Assembly: GCA_002353285.1 (NCBI GenBank)
Contig: DEJJ01000032.1
Span: forward strand, 16,295 to 80,294
Source of the DNA: Porphyromonadaceae bacterium UBA2751
GTDB taxonomy: Bacteria > Bacteroidota > Bacteroidia > Bacteroidales > Muribaculaceae
DNA: 64,000 nt
Direction of reading: 5' to 3'
The notes beneath the pieces were generated by a model, which did no database searches, was not told the DNA's origin, and saw only the letters and a list, made by a program, of their open reading frames with translations. The position numbers and the translations under genes are program-made. Of this stretch, positions 41,511-50,944 are shown piece after piece (positions within the stretch are counted from its first letter, which is position 1; the number at the start of each line of letters is the position of its first letter).

Positions 41511-44288
41511 ATGAAAGATGAATATCTAAAATATCTCAAGCGCATTGGGGAGTTTATCCCCAGCGAGCGAATCTACACCGACGACCTGCACTGCCTGGCG
41601 TGGGGCACCGATGCTGGATTCTATCGTAACATTCCTCAAGTGGTTGTGCGCTCAAAGAATGAGCAAGAAGTATCGCAGTTGCTAGCCATAGCCAACGAGA
41701 TGCAGCTGCCTGTCACTTTCCGCGCGGCAGGCACTAGTCTTAGTGGGCAAACCAACACCCACTCAATCCTCATCGTTGCTGGGAAGCACTGGGAAGGCTA
41801 CGAAGTGGCCCCCGACGCCAGCTACATCAAGCTGCAGCCAGGATTGGTGGGTAGTGAGGTCGACAAGATTCTCGCACGCCACAACCGCGCATTCACCCCC
41901 GACCCCGCCAGCAAAAACTCGGCGATGGTGGGCGGCATTGTGATGAACAATGCCAGCGGCATGAGCTGCGGTACGCATGCCAATAGCGACCGTATGCTCC
42001 TCTCGGCACGACTTGCGCTGGCCGATGGCACCATCCTCGACACTGGCGACGAGCACAGCCGCAAGGCTTTCAAGCAGTCGCACCCCGATTTCATCGAGCG
42101 CATCGAGGAAATTCGCGACCGCGTCATGTCCGACCCCGAACTTGTGGAACGCATTCGACGCAAGTATGCCATCAAGAACGTCACAGGCTTGAACATATCA
42201 CCATTCGTTCTCTATACCGACCCCTTCGACATCATTACCCACCTCATCGTGGGCAGTGAGGGCACCCTGGCATTTGGCAGCGAGTTCACAATGAAGACTG
42301 GCCACCTCTACCCGTGCCGCGCCAGTGCCATGCTCTATTTCCAACAAATGCGCAAGGCTTGCGAAGCAGTGGTGGCAATGAAAAAGGGGCCTGTGCACTG
42401 TGCCGAGATTCTCGACAAGAAATCACTTGCCAGCGTCGATGACAACACAGGCGAGGGGCTCACTGCAGTGCTCATCCAGACTTTTGCCGACAGCAAGGAG
42501 CAACTTCAGAGCAACATCAACGAGATAATGACCATCCTCAAGCCATTTGACCTATATGTGCCAGCCGTTTTCACCGACGACCCAAAAGTCTATGGCAAGT
42601 ACTGGGCCATTCGCTCAGGCATCTTCCCCAGCGTGGGCGGCACACGCCCACTGGGCACCACTGTGCTCATCGAGGATGTAGCATTCCACATCGAGGACTT
42701 GCCACAAGCAACTGTTGATCTTGCCAAGATGCTTGAAGATTATGGCTATGACGACAGCTGCATCTACGGCCATGCTCTTGAGGGCAATTACCACTTCATT
42801 ATTGCGCAGTCATTCGACAGCGACGAAGAAATCAAGCGCTACGAGAACCTCATGCGCGCTGTGGTGGAACTTGTCATCGACAAATACGACGGCTCGCTCA
42901 AGGCCGAGCACGGCACTGGCCGCAACATGGCACCATTCGTCAAGAAGGAATGGGGCGAGAAAGCCTATCAGGTCATGCTCGACGTGAAGCAGCTCTTCGA
43001 CCCTCAAGGCATTCTCAACCCTGGCGTAATCTTCAATGATGACCCTGAGTGCTTCATCAAGAACCTGAAGCCCATGCCCTTGACCAACGATCATGTGAAC
43101 AAGTGCATCGAGTGCGGATTCTGCGAGGTGAACTGCGTGAGCAGCGGGTTCACACTCTCGTCGCGCCAGCGCATCATTGTTCAGCGCGAGATTTCGAGAC
43201 TAAAAGCCACAGGCGAAGACCCCGAGCGGCTCAAGCGCCTGGAAAAACAATACAAGTATTATGGCGAAGCCACATGTGCTGCCGACGGGCTTTGCTCAAC
43301 TTCATGCCCGATGGGCATCGACGTGGGCGAACTAACACATGACCTGCGCCAGCAACACAATAGCACGATGGCGCACAGCATTGGCAACAGCGTGGCACGT
43401 CACTTTGCAATGAGCAAAGGGGCGCTCAAGTCACTACTCTACGTTGCTGATGCAGCACACAGCGTGCTGGGCGACGGCGGAGTGAGAGCTATGGGCAAGG
43501 CAATGCATGCCGTGGGACTGCCACTGTGGACACCCGCCACACCCAGGCCACACAAGATGAAACATCTTGTCCAGAGCGAGAGTGTAAAGAAGGTGGTGTA
43601 TTTCCCAAGCTGCCTCAATCAAGCTCTGGGACGCTCTAAGCACGGTGAGAAAGTTGACCTCGTTGATAAAGTGGTCGCCTTTCTCAACAAAACCGGCTGG
43701 CAAGTCATCTTCCCAAAAGACATGAACAACCTGTGCTGCGGCATGATATGGAACAGCAAGGGCATGCCCGATGTGGCTCAGCGCAAAACCGACGAACTGG
43801 AGCAAGCACTACTTCGCGCCAGCGACGGCGGCAAGCTGCCCATCGTGTGTGACCAGAGCCCATGTCTGCACCACATGCGTGAGCACATGAAGCAACTAAA
43901 GCCAATGGAACTCATGGAGTTTATCCACGATTATGTTGCGCAAGACTTGGAGTTCACCCCTACCGATGAGCCCATCGCACTTCACCTCACCTGCTCGTCG
44001 AGACTGATGAAGATTGACAACAAGCTGCTCAGCCTTGCCAAGCGATGCTCAACAAGCGTGCTTGTGCCCGATGGTGTAGGATGCTGCGGTTTTGCCGGCG
44101 ACAAGGGATTCACTCATCCCGAGCTCAATGCCTATGCCTTGCGCAAGCTGCGACCTCAAATCGAGAAAGCTGGTATCAAACGCGGCTTCAGCAACAGTCG
44201 CACGTGCGAGATAGGTCTCACCACCCACAGTGGCGTTCCCTACCAGTCGCTAATCTACTTAATTGACGAAGTAACAAACCTCAAATAA
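41511..44288 (+). CDS. FAD/Fe-S oxidoreductase, probable D-lactate dehydrogenase
   Basis: A 925-residue three-part enzyme. The N-terminal FAD_binding_4/FAD-oxidase part has the PP-loop TFRAAGTSLSGQTNTHS and HGTGRNMAPFVKKEWG. A ferredoxin-type section follows, with two Cys clusters near residues 532-542 (CIECGFCEVNC) and 589-600 (CAADGLCSTSC). The C-terminal CCG domain (NNLCCGM near 741; VGCCGFAGDKG near 857) binds a further cluster. Such proteins oxidise 2-hydroxy acids, mostly D-lactate or glycolate. MurQ, encoded in the same run, releases D-lactate from MurNAc-6-P, so D-lactate is the likely substrate; that is an inference from context. Confidence 0.83.
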   Translation: MKDEYLKYLKRIGEFIPSERIYTDDLHCLAWGTDAGFYRNIPQVVVRSKNEQEVSQLLAIANEMQLPVTFRAAGTSLSGQTNTHSILIVAGKHWEGYEVAPDASYIKLQPGLVGSEVDKILARHNRAFTPDPASKNSAMVGGIVMNNASGMSCGTHANSDRMLLSARLALADGTILDTGDEHSRKAFKQSHPDFIERIEEIRDRVMSDPELVERIRRKYAIKNVTGLNISPFVLYTDPFDIITHLIVGSEGTLAFGSEFTMKTGHLYPCRASAMLYFQQMRKACEAVVAMKKGPVHCAEILDKKSLASVDDNTGEGLTAVLIQTFADSKEQLQSNINEIMTILKPFDLYVPAVFTDDPKVYGKYWAIRSGIFPSVGGTRPLGTTVLIEDVAFHIEDLPQATVDLAKMLEDYGYDDSCIYGHALEGNYHFIIAQSFDSDEEIKRYENLMRAVVELVIDKYDGSLKAEHGTGRNMAPFVKKEWGEKAYQVMLDVKQLFDPQGILNPGVIFNDDPECFIKNLKPMPLTNDHVNKCIECGFCEVNCVSSGFTLSSRQRIIVQREISRLKATGEDPERLKRLEKQYKYYGEATCAADGLCSTSCPMGIDVGELTHDLRQQHNSTMAHSIGNSVARHFAMSKGALKSLLYVADAAHSVLGDGGVRAMGKAMHAVGLPLWTPATPRPHKMKHLVQSESVKKVVYFPSCLNQALGRSKHGEKVDLVDKVVAFLNKTGWQVIFPKDMNNLCCGMIWNSKGMPDVAQRKTDELEQALLRASDGGKLPIVCDQSPCLHHMREHMKQLKPMELMEFIHDYVAQDLEFTPTDEPIALHLTCSSRLMKIDNKLLSLAKRCSTSVLVPDGVGCCGFAGDKGFTHPELNAYALRKLRPQIEKAGIKRGFSNSRTCEIGLTTHSGVPYQSLIYLIDEVTNLK

Positions 44289-44302
44289 TAAAACTATAGA
44301 AT

Positions 44303-45460
44303 ATGGCAAAAGATTCAAAGCGACTCCTCGCCCTCGACATCTTGCGAGGCATTACTATAGCCGGCATGCTCCTGGTGAACAATCCTGGCTCATGGAGTAA
44401 TCTCTATGCCCCCTTAGAGCATGCCGAGTGGATTGGCCTCACTCCCACCGACCTGGTGTTTCCATTCTTCATGTTCGTCATGGGAGTGTCAATGTACTTC
44501 TCTCTGAGCAAGTTCCAGTTCAAGCCCAGCGGCAGTGCGATGCTCAAAATCGTGAAACGCACAGTTATTCTCTTCCTCATTGGATGGATGGTGCAATGGT
44601 TTGGCATGTGGTTGCGAGGACTCTACGACCCTGAGTCGCACTTCTTCACACGCATGTTTGGCGACTTGCGCATTCTGGGCGTGTTCCAGCGGCTGGCACT
44701 GGTCTATTTCTTTGGATCGATGATTGCAGTGCTCTTCAAGAGCAAGTTCATCCCATGGATTATTGCGCTGATTCTCATTGCTTATGCCATCATTATGGGG
44801 CTAGGCAATGGCTATGATTTCTCGCTCGACAACATACTCTCACGCGTGGACTGCGCAGTGCTGGGTGAGAACCACATGTATCACGAGGAGGCCTATGGCA
44901 CTAAGCTGGCTCTCGATCCCGAGGGACTGCTCAGTACCCTTCCCTGCATTGCCCATGTGCTCATTGGCCTAATGATGGGCAAGTGCATCAACACTGTGCA
45001 CAAAAATCAAGACCGCATCGTCGAGATTGCTGTGTGGGGAGCTGTGATGCTGCTCGTGGGATGGCTGCTGCAATATGGCATCCCATGCAGCAAGAAGGCT
45101 TGGACATCGAGCTATGTGCTCATCACCTGTGGCATGGCATCATGCATCCTGGCAATGCTCATCTACTGCATCGACATCAAGGGACACAACCGCTGGTGCC
45201 GCTTCTTCCAGGCCTTTGGTGTCAACCCACTGTTCTGCTACCTTGTGGGCACGGTGCTTGCCATAACATTTGGTGCTGTGCGCTTTGGCACAGGTGCCGA
45301 TGGCGACCCAATTACCATGCACACGCTCATCCACGACGGCTGCAAGGCCATCACATGGTCGCCCGAGGCCGCTTCATGCCTCTACGCCATCACCTTCGTG
45401 CTCATCACCTGGTGCTTTGGCTACATTCTTTACAAGAAAAAAATTTACATCAAGTTATAA
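44303..45460 (+). CDS. DUF5009/heparan-acetyltransferase-like membrane protein (MurT-like)
   Basis: A 385-residue inner-membrane protein with about 10 helices beginning KRLLALDILRGITIAGMLLV, the COG4299/DUF5009 family related to heparan-alpha-glucosaminide N-acetyltransferase. In Tannerella forsythia the MurNAc uptake operon is murT-murK-murQ. The order here is membrane protein, kinase, MurQ, so this is probably the MurT equivalent that brings MurNAc in. Transport versus acetyl transfer cannot be decided from sequence. It starts 14 bases after the D-lactate dehydrogenase gene. Confidence 0.75.
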   Translation: MAKDSKRLLALDILRGITIAGMLLVNNPGSWSNLYAPLEHAEWIGLTPTDLVFPFFMFVMGVSMYFSLSKFQFKPSGSAMLKIVKRTVILFLIGWMVQWFGMWLRGLYDPESHFFTRMFGDLRILGVFQRLALVYFFGSMIAVLFKSKFIPWIIALILIAYAIIMGLGNGYDFSLDNILSRVDCAVLGENHMYHEEAYGTKLALDPEGLLSTLPCIAHVLIGLMMGKCINTVHKNQDRIVEIAVWGAVMLLVGWLLQYGIPCSKKAWTSSYVLITCGMASCILAMLIYCIDIKGHNRWCRFFQAFGVNPLFCYLVGTVLAITFGAVRFGTGADGDPITMHTLIHDGCKAITWSPEAASCLYAITFVLITWCFGYILYKKKIYIKL

Positions 45461-45523
45461 CACCCCATCGATTACTCGGGGGAAAGAATGAAAATAATAA
45501 AAACTAAAAAATAACACAACATT

Positions 45524-46366
45524 ATGATTTTAATTGCTGACTGCGGCTCCACCAAGATTGACTGGTGTCTGCTTAACGGAAACAAGAAAGTGGCACAAAT
45601 CTTCACCACAGGCATGAACGCACTGCTCATGACCGAGGAAGAGATGGCTGAGTGCATCATGACCGAGCTCATGCCAAGCTTGCAAGGTTATGAAGTTACC
45701 GAGATTTACTATTATGGCGCTGGCATCATCAGCGACGAGATTAAGAACCAGGTTATCAACGCACTGAAGCGCAACATGCCTCACGTGACAAAGATTGAGG
45801 TCGACTCCGACCTGCTTGCAGCGGCACGCGCTCTGTGCCAGCATGAACCAGGCATCGCTTGCATCCTGGGAACTGGTAGCAACAGTTGCTACTACGACGG
45901 CGAGCGAGTGGTCGACAACGTGTCGCCACTGGGCTACATCCTGGGCGACGAGGGCAGCGGAGCCGTGCTTGGCAAACTGCTCGTGGGCGATGTGCTCAAG
46001 AAGCAGCTGCCCGAGCACCTGTGCCAAAAGTTCCTCGAGGAGTACAACCTCGACCGCAACACCATCATCGACCGTGTTTATCGCAAGCCTGCAGCCAACC
46101 GATTCCTGGCTCAGTTTGCCCCATTCCTTGAGCGAAACATCAAGGAACCATCTATCCACGCACTCGTGCTGCGCTCGTTCACCGACTTTTTCACTCGCAA
46201 CGTGGCAAGCTACCCCAATTACAAAGACCTGCCCTGCAACTTCGTGGGCTCGATAGCACTGCTTCAAAAGGAAGTCCTCACCGAGGCCGCCAGCAAGCTG
46301 GGCATCACCATTGGCACCATCATCCAGGCACCCATGGAGGGTCTTATCAAGTATCACTCTAATTAG
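45524..46366 (+). CDS. murK: MurNAc/GlcNAc kinase (BadF/BadG family)
   Basis: A 280-residue cytoplasmic kinase of the BadF/BadG/NagK family. All phosphate motifs are intact: D6-C-G-S-T-K11 at the start, EVDSDLLAAARAL with the catalytic Asp, ILGTGSNSCYYDG, and LGDEGSGAVLG. It would phosphorylate MurNAc (or GlcNAc) at O6 with ATP. Its place directly before murQ and after the MurT-like gene matches the Tannerella murTKQ order, hence the symbol. Compare the degenerate paralogue at 30842. Confidence 0.85.
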   Translation: MILIADCGSTKIDWCLLNGNKKVAQIFTTGMNALLMTEEEMAECIMTELMPSLQGYEVTEIYYYGAGIISDEIKNQVINALKRNMPHVTKIEVDSDLLAAARALCQHEPGIACILGTGSNSCYYDGERVVDNVSPLGYILGDEGSGAVLGKLLVGDVLKKQLPEHLCQKFLEEYNLDRNTIIDRVYRKPAANRFLAQFAPFLERNIKEPSIHALVLRSFTDFFTRNVASYPNYKDLPCNFVGSIALLQKEVLTEAASKLGITIGTIIQAPMEGLIKYHSN

Positions 46367-46445
46367 TTATCAGGTTCCAGTAATGAGTAGCGACAACTCA
46401 AAAAAACTGAAAACTTGCAACTCAAAACTTAACACTTAAATAACC

Positions 46446-47273
46446 ATGGCTTTTATAAAGATAAGTGAACAGCCCTCTCTCTACGACGACCTTGACAAGA
46501 AGAGTGTGCACCAGTTGCTCACCGAAATCAATCAAGAGGATCACAAGGTTGCCGACGCTGTGCAGAAGGCCATCCCCCAAATTGAGCGCCTCGTCACTGA
46601 GATTGTCAAGCGCATGAAGCGAGGAGGACGTATCTTCTACATGGGTGCTGGCACCAGCGGAAGGCTGGGGGTTCTCGACGCCAGTGAGATTCCTCCCACC
46701 TTTGGCATGGATCCGGGATGGATTATTGGTATTATTGCTGGGGGCGACTATGCCTTGCGCAACGCTGTGGAAAACGCCGAGGACGACGACACTCAAGGCT
46801 GGAAAGACCTCATGGAGCACAACGTGACCAGCAACGACACCGTGATTGGCATCGCTGCAAGCGGCACCACCCCCTATGTGATTGGTGCTCTGCGCGATGC
46901 ACGCGCTCATGGTTGCCTCACAGCGTCCATCACCAGCAACCCCGATGCCCCTGTGAGCCAAGAGGCCGAGATTCCTATCGAGATGATAGTAGGCCCCGAG
47001 TACGTTACTGGTAGCAGCCGCATGAAGAGCGGCACTGGGCAAAAACTCATCTGCAATATGATTTCAACCAGTGTCATGATTCAGATGGGCCGAGTGAAGG
47101 GCAACAAGATGGTCAACATGCAACTCACCAACAAGAAACTCGTTGACCGTGGCACTCGCATGGTGGTCGAGGAACTTGGACTGAGCTACGACGAGGCCAA
47201 GCGCCTGCTACTGCTACACGGCAGCGTGAAGAAAGCCTGCGATGCCTATCGAGGAATCGCAACACAAGATTAA
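46446..47273 (+). CDS. murQ: N-acetylmuramic acid 6-phosphate etherase
   Basis: MurQ splits the lactyl ether of MurNAc-6-P, giving GlcNAc-6-P and D-lactate. The 275-residue protein has the SIS fold with MGAGTSGRLGVLDASEIPPT at residues 66-85. Glu81 and Glu112 correspond to the two catalytic glutamates known in E. coli MurQ (same spacing of 31). VTGSSRMKSGTGQKL is also present. It sits 79 bases after murK in the salvage run. Confidence 0.96.
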   Translation: MAFIKISEQPSLYDDLDKKSVHQLLTEINQEDHKVADAVQKAIPQIERLVTEIVKRMKRGGRIFYMGAGTSGRLGVLDASEIPPTFGMDPGWIIGIIAGGDYALRNAVENAEDDDTQGWKDLMEHNVTSNDTVIGIAASGTTPYVIGALRDARAHGCLTASITSNPDAPVSQEAEIPIEMIVGPEYVTGSSRMKSGTGQKLICNMISTSVMIQMGRVKGNKMVNMQLTNKKLVDRGTRMVVEELGLSYDEAKRLLLLHGSVKKACDAYRGIATQD

Positions 47274-47300
47274 TTATTCCAAAAAACTCTCAACACAGCT

Positions 47301-47972
47301 ATGAAACGCATTATAATCATCTTTCTCATGACAGTGGCGGCAATCACCGCCCTGCAGGCTCAGCCCCCTGCACGCACTGCTAATCAGGACAAGTACTACG
47401 TGAGGCGAGCCACCCACTTCGACGACCTGCCAGTATATCGCCACGACATCATCATGCTGGGCAATAGTCTCACCGACGGCGCCGAGTGGAACGAACTGCT
47501 GCGCAACCCTCGCGTGAAGAACCGAGGCATTATTGGCGACATCGTGCAAGGCCTATATGAACGCATGGAACAAATCCTCAAGGGTAAGCCACGCAAGATT
47601 TTCATCCTCAGCGGTGTGAATGATGTGTCGCATGGTGTCGACGGCGACAGTATTGCCAGGGCTATGGAGAAACTCATAGTCCTCATCAAGAAGCGCTCGC
47701 CACGCACCAAAATCTACCTGCAGTCGATGCTTCCTTTCAACACCGACGTGCAAATGTGGAAACTGCTCAAAGGGCGCGAGCAAGTGGTAATCGATGGCAA
47801 CCGAGCTATGGAGAAGATGGCCAAGCGGCAAGGTGTCACCTGGATCGACCTGTATCCGCTATTCGTCGACAAGAATGGAAAGTTGCGTGAGGACCTCACC
47901 AATGATGGCTTGCACCTGCTTGGACCAGGCTACTTGATTTGGCGCGACGCCATCATCAAGTACACCAAGTAG
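47301..47972 (+). CDS. Exported SGNH/GDSL acylhydrolase
   Basis: A 223-residue exported esterase. Signal peptide about 1-18 (ends ITALQA). SGNH blocks: GNSLTDGAEW (Ser), NRGIIGD (Gly), LSGVNDVSHG (Asn) and NDGLHLLGPGY (Asp/His). Family members deacetylate sugars or lipids. As the last gene of the salvage run, removal of O-acetyl groups from MurNAc is an attractive but unproven role. A strong terminator follows. Confidence 0.8.
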   Translation: MKRIIIIFLMTVAAITALQAQPPARTANQDKYYVRRATHFDDLPVYRHDIIMLGNSLTDGAEWNELLRNPRVKNRGIIGDIVQGLYERMEQILKGKPRKIFILSGVNDVSHGVDGDSIARAMEKLIVLIKKRSPRTKIYLQSMLPFNTDVQMWKLLKGREQVVIDGNRAMEKMAKRQGVTWIDLYPLFVDKNGKLREDLTNDGLHLLGPGYLIWRDAIIKYTK

Positions 47973-47987
47973 AGAAAACACACTCAA

Positions 47988-48023
47988 AAAAACCTCCTAA
48001 GCAGAATCGCTTAGGAGGTTTTT
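47988..48023. terminator. Strong bidirectional terminator
   Basis: AAAAACCTCCTAAGC (47988-48002) pairs perfectly with GCTTAGGAGGTTTTT (48009-48023) around a six-base loop, with A/T tails for both strands. It ends the salvage operon and also follows the minus-strand tRNA gene. Confidence 0.9.
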
Positions 48024-48030
48024 CATATAG

Positions 48031-48105
<75 letters not shown>

Positions 48106-48126
48106 ATGTTTTTTCAATTGCGACTG

Positions 48127-48157
48127 CAAAGGTAAGCGCTTTTTTTGACATGTGCAA
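48127..48157 (-). promoter_or_regulatory. Promoter of the tRNA-His gene
   Basis: TTG (48157-48155), 20 bases, TACCTTTG (48134-48127) on the minus strand, with the mature 5' end at 48105. Confidence 0.75.
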
Positions 48158-48197
48158 CACTTACCCCAAAGTTTTTTTAGTTTTTCGTGGTTTTTGC

Positions 48198-49364
48198 TCA
48201 AATTTTGGCTTCTATAGGCACCCTCTTGCCCATGCAGTACACCGAATGTAGCTTGATGTCGTTGTCAAGGATGAGTATGTCGGCATCCTTTCCACGCTGC
48301 AGCGATCCCTTGCGGTCATAGATTCCCATGATGCGTGCAGGAGTTTCGGCCACCATGCGGCAAGCATCTTGCAGCGGTATATCGGCCATATGCACAGCAG
48401 TAGCTATTAGTCGATCCATTGTTGCGATGCTGCCAGCCAGTGCCGATCGGTCGGCCAGCTTGCACACTCCGTCCTCGATAATCACACGCGGGTCAAATGC
48501 CTTGTTGCTGTTGCTCGCTGCCACAGCCAGTGCGTCGGTAACCATCGCTGTGCGTTCCACACCCTTGGTGTGATACACGAGCTTGAGCAGTGTGGGGGGC
48601 ACATGAATGCCATCGGCTATCATTTCCACCGTCATGTTCTCCATCAGGTACACAGCCTCGACAGTGCCTGCGTGCTTAAACTCTCGCACATTGTGGAATC
48701 CAGGCATCCCGTTATAGAAGTGCGTGGCATGCGTGTAACCAGCTTCATAGGCAGCCTTCACATGGTCATACTCGGCTGCTGTGTGAGCAATCGATGGCAA
48801 CACATCTTTTGCCGCCAGGTAGCGACCCATCTCTATAACACCAGGCAACTCGGGGGCCGAGTCCCAGCGCTTGATGCAGTTGAAGTCCTCAACCACATGC
48901 TCATATTCGTTGGGGTCAGGAAGTCTGATGAGTTCAGGCATCTGAGCTCCAGCTTTCAGTGGATTGAAATAGGGGCCTTCAAGGTGGAGCCCCATCACGC
49001 CACTGAAGGGGTCTTCTATCAGTTCATCACACACCTGGGCCGCTGCTTCTATCATGGGCAACGATGCCGATGACAACGTGGGGAACATCGCCGTTGTTCC
49101 ATGCCTGCGATGAGCCATCACAGCAGCCTTAAACGCCTCCTCGGTGCCCTCCATGAAGTCATGGCCACCGCCACCATGGCAGTGCAACTCAATGCCACCA
49201 GGCACCACATGCATGCCCAGCGCGTTGATTGCAGTCTCGGCGCGCGGTTCAATGTGGCTGTTCTTCCTTATCTCAACTATCCTTGAGTCGTCAAAGAGCA
49301 GTGAGCCACCATTTATCCACCCCGATGGAGTAAGGATTTGACCGTTGTAAATCTGGGTTAACAT
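48198..49364 (-). CDS. nagA: N-acetylglucosamine-6-phosphate deacetylase
   Basis: NagA converts GlcNAc-6-P to glucosamine-6-P and acetate. The 388-residue amidohydrolase has the metal and catalytic motifs GIELHCHGGGGHDFM, HLEGPYFNP, SIAHTAAEY, THFYNGMPG, DGIHVPP and the catalytic Asp in MVTDALAVA. It uses the product of MurQ, encoded just across the terminator on the other strand, so the neighbourhood forms one route from MurNAc to amino-sugar metabolism. nagB is not in the window. Confidence 0.94.
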   Translation of the reverse strand: MLTQIYNGQILTPSGWINGGSLLFDDSRIVEIRKNSHIEPRAETAINALGMHVVPGGIELHCHGGGGHDFMEGTEEAFKAAVMAHRRHGTTAMFPTLSSASLPMIEAAAQVCDELIEDPFSGVMGLHLEGPYFNPLKAGAQMPELIRLPDPNEYEHVVEDFNCIKRWDSAPELPGVIEMGRYLAAKDVLPSIAHTAAEYDHVKAAYEAGYTHATHFYNGMPGFHNVREFKHAGTVEAVYLMENMTVEMIADGIHVPPTLLKLVYHTKGVERTAMVTDALAVAASNSNKAFDPRVIIEDGVCKLADRSALAGSIATMDRLIATAVHMADIPLQDACRMVAETPARIMGIYDRKGSLQRGKDADILILDNDIKLHSVYCMGKRVPIEAKI

Positions 49365-49428
49365 GTGTGTGACAATTAAAAAAAGTGTGTTTTCTTAGTG
49401 CCTTGTTGCAGGTTAAATTATTACCACA

Positions 49429-49462
49429 CAAAAGTAATATTTTTTTTTCAATAAAATCCAAA
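49429..49462 (-). promoter_or_regulatory. Promoter of nagA
   Basis: TACTTTTG (49436-49429) on the minus strand, with TTTG at 49462-49459 (spacing 22). The leader would be about 60 bases. Confidence 0.55.
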
Positions 49463-49585
49463 AAATTCGAAAATAATTCATAACTAATGTAAAAATCCTC
49501 CTAATCCCTACCCGAGCTTAATCCCGCATTAAGGACATTGCCAATATTTTCATTAAATAGCAGTCTAATTTTTGAGAAAAAATTG

Positions 49586-49593
49586 TATTTTTG
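49586..49593 (+). promoter_or_regulatory. -7 box of pepT
   Basis: TATTTTTG matches TAnnTTTG, 40 bases before the ATG at 49634. No clear -33 box is seen. Confidence 0.5.
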
Positions 49594-49633
49594 CAAAAAA
49601 TAAAACTAAACAACTTTTTAACCACAATAAATT

Positions 49634-50857
49634 ATGACACCATTAATCGAACGATTTATTAAGTATGTGAAGTTTGAAACCACCAGCGATGAGAACACAG
49701 GCGTAACGCCATCAACTCCCACCCAGATGGTTTTTGCCAAGGAACTACGTAACGACCTTGAGGCCATGGGGCTGAGCGAGGTGGAACTCGACGAGAATGG
49801 CTACCTCTATGCCACCCTCCCCGCTAATACCGACAAGCCAATCCCCACCCTGGGATTCATTGCACACATGGACACAGCCCCCGACATGAGCGGCCGCAAC
49901 GTGAAGCCTCGCATCGTCGAGAAATATGCTGGCGGAGCCATCACCCTTAACGAGGAACAAGGCATCGTGCTCGATCCAGTGCAGTTTCCCGAGATGAACG
50001 ACCACATTGGCCAGGACCTTATTGTCACCGACGGCACCACTCTGCTCGGAGCCGACGACAAGGCCGGCATCGCCGAGATTGTGACAGCAATCGAGTGGTT
50101 CCAGCAGCACCCTGAGGTTAAACACGGCAAGATTCGCATCGGCTTCAACCCCGACGAGGAAATTGGCTTGGGTGCTCACAAGTTTGACGTTGAAAAATTT
50201 GCTGCCGACTGGGCTTACACCATGGATGGTGGTGCCGAGGGCGAACTGGAGTTTGAGAACTTCAACGCTGCAAGTGCCAAGATTACCATTAAGGGCCTCA
50301 ACGTGCATCCAGGCATGGCCAAGAACAAGATGATCAACTCAATTCTTGTGGCTGGCAAACTCATGTCGTTACTTCCCGAGAGCCAGACTCCTGCCACTAC
50401 CGAGGGATATGAAGGATTCTATCACCTCGTGGGCATCGAGGGCTCGGTGGAGCAAACCACACTCACCTACATCATTCGCGACCACAACCGCGAGTGCTTT
50501 GAGTGCCGCAAGAAGGAGATGCAACGCATCGTCGACTTTATCAATGGCACCTACGGCAACATCGCCACCATTGAGCTCAAGGACCAGTACTACAACATGC
50601 GCGAAAAGATTGAACCTGTTATGCACATCATCGACATTGCCCAGCAAGCCATGGAGCGTGCTGGCGTTAAGCCTAAAGTGCAGCCCATTCGTGGCGGCAC
50701 CGATGGTGCTCAGCTCTCGTTCAAGAACCTGCCATGTCCCAACATCTTCGCTGGCGGCATGAACATGCACGGTCGCTACGAGTATGTCTCAATTCAGGCT
50801 ATGGAAAAAGCCATGATGACAGTAGTAGAAATCTGCAAAATCGTTGCCGAGCAATAA
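49634..50857 (+). CDS. pepT: Peptidase T (tripeptide aminopeptidase)
   Basis: PepT removes the N-terminal residue from tripeptides in the cytoplasm. The 407-residue M20-family metallopeptidase has FIAHMDTAPDMSG (zinc ligand and catalytic Asp), LLGADDKAGIAE, FNPDEEIGLGAHKFD (catalytic Glu), YTMDGGAEGELEFENF, and the late His in IFAGGMNMHGRYE. Length and sequence are normal. Its neighbours are not functionally related, though it could use peptides freed from cell-wall material. Confidence 0.95.
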   Translation: MTPLIERFIKYVKFETTSDENTGVTPSTPTQMVFAKELRNDLEAMGLSEVELDENGYLYATLPANTDKPIPTLGFIAHMDTAPDMSGRNVKPRIVEKYAGGAITLNEEQGIVLDPVQFPEMNDHIGQDLIVTDGTTLLGADDKAGIAEIVTAIEWFQQHPEVKHGKIRIGFNPDEEIGLGAHKFDVEKFAADWAYTMDGGAEGELEFENFNAASAKITIKGLNVHPGMAKNKMINSILVAGKLMSLLPESQTPATTEGYEGFYHLVGIEGSVEQTTLTYIIRDHNRECFECRKKEMQRIVDFINGTYGNIATIELKDQYYNMREKIEPVMHIIDIAQQAMERAGVKPKVQPIRGGTDGAQLSFKNLPCPNIFAGGMNMHGRYEYVSIQAMEKAMMTVVEICKIVAEQ

Positions 50858-50883
50858 ATAACCCCACACCTCAAACACATCAT

Positions 50884-50930
50884 CCCCCGGCTCATCACTG
50901 TTCAAGATGGACCGGGGGGTATTTCCTATA
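50884..50930. terminator. Probable terminator between pepT and the threonine aldolase gene
   Basis: CCCCCGG (50884-50890) pairs with CCGGGGG (50912-50918) in the gap between convergent genes. Only a weak T-rich stretch follows. Confidence 0.5.
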
Positions 50931-50944
50931 TAGATGAAACTTAC

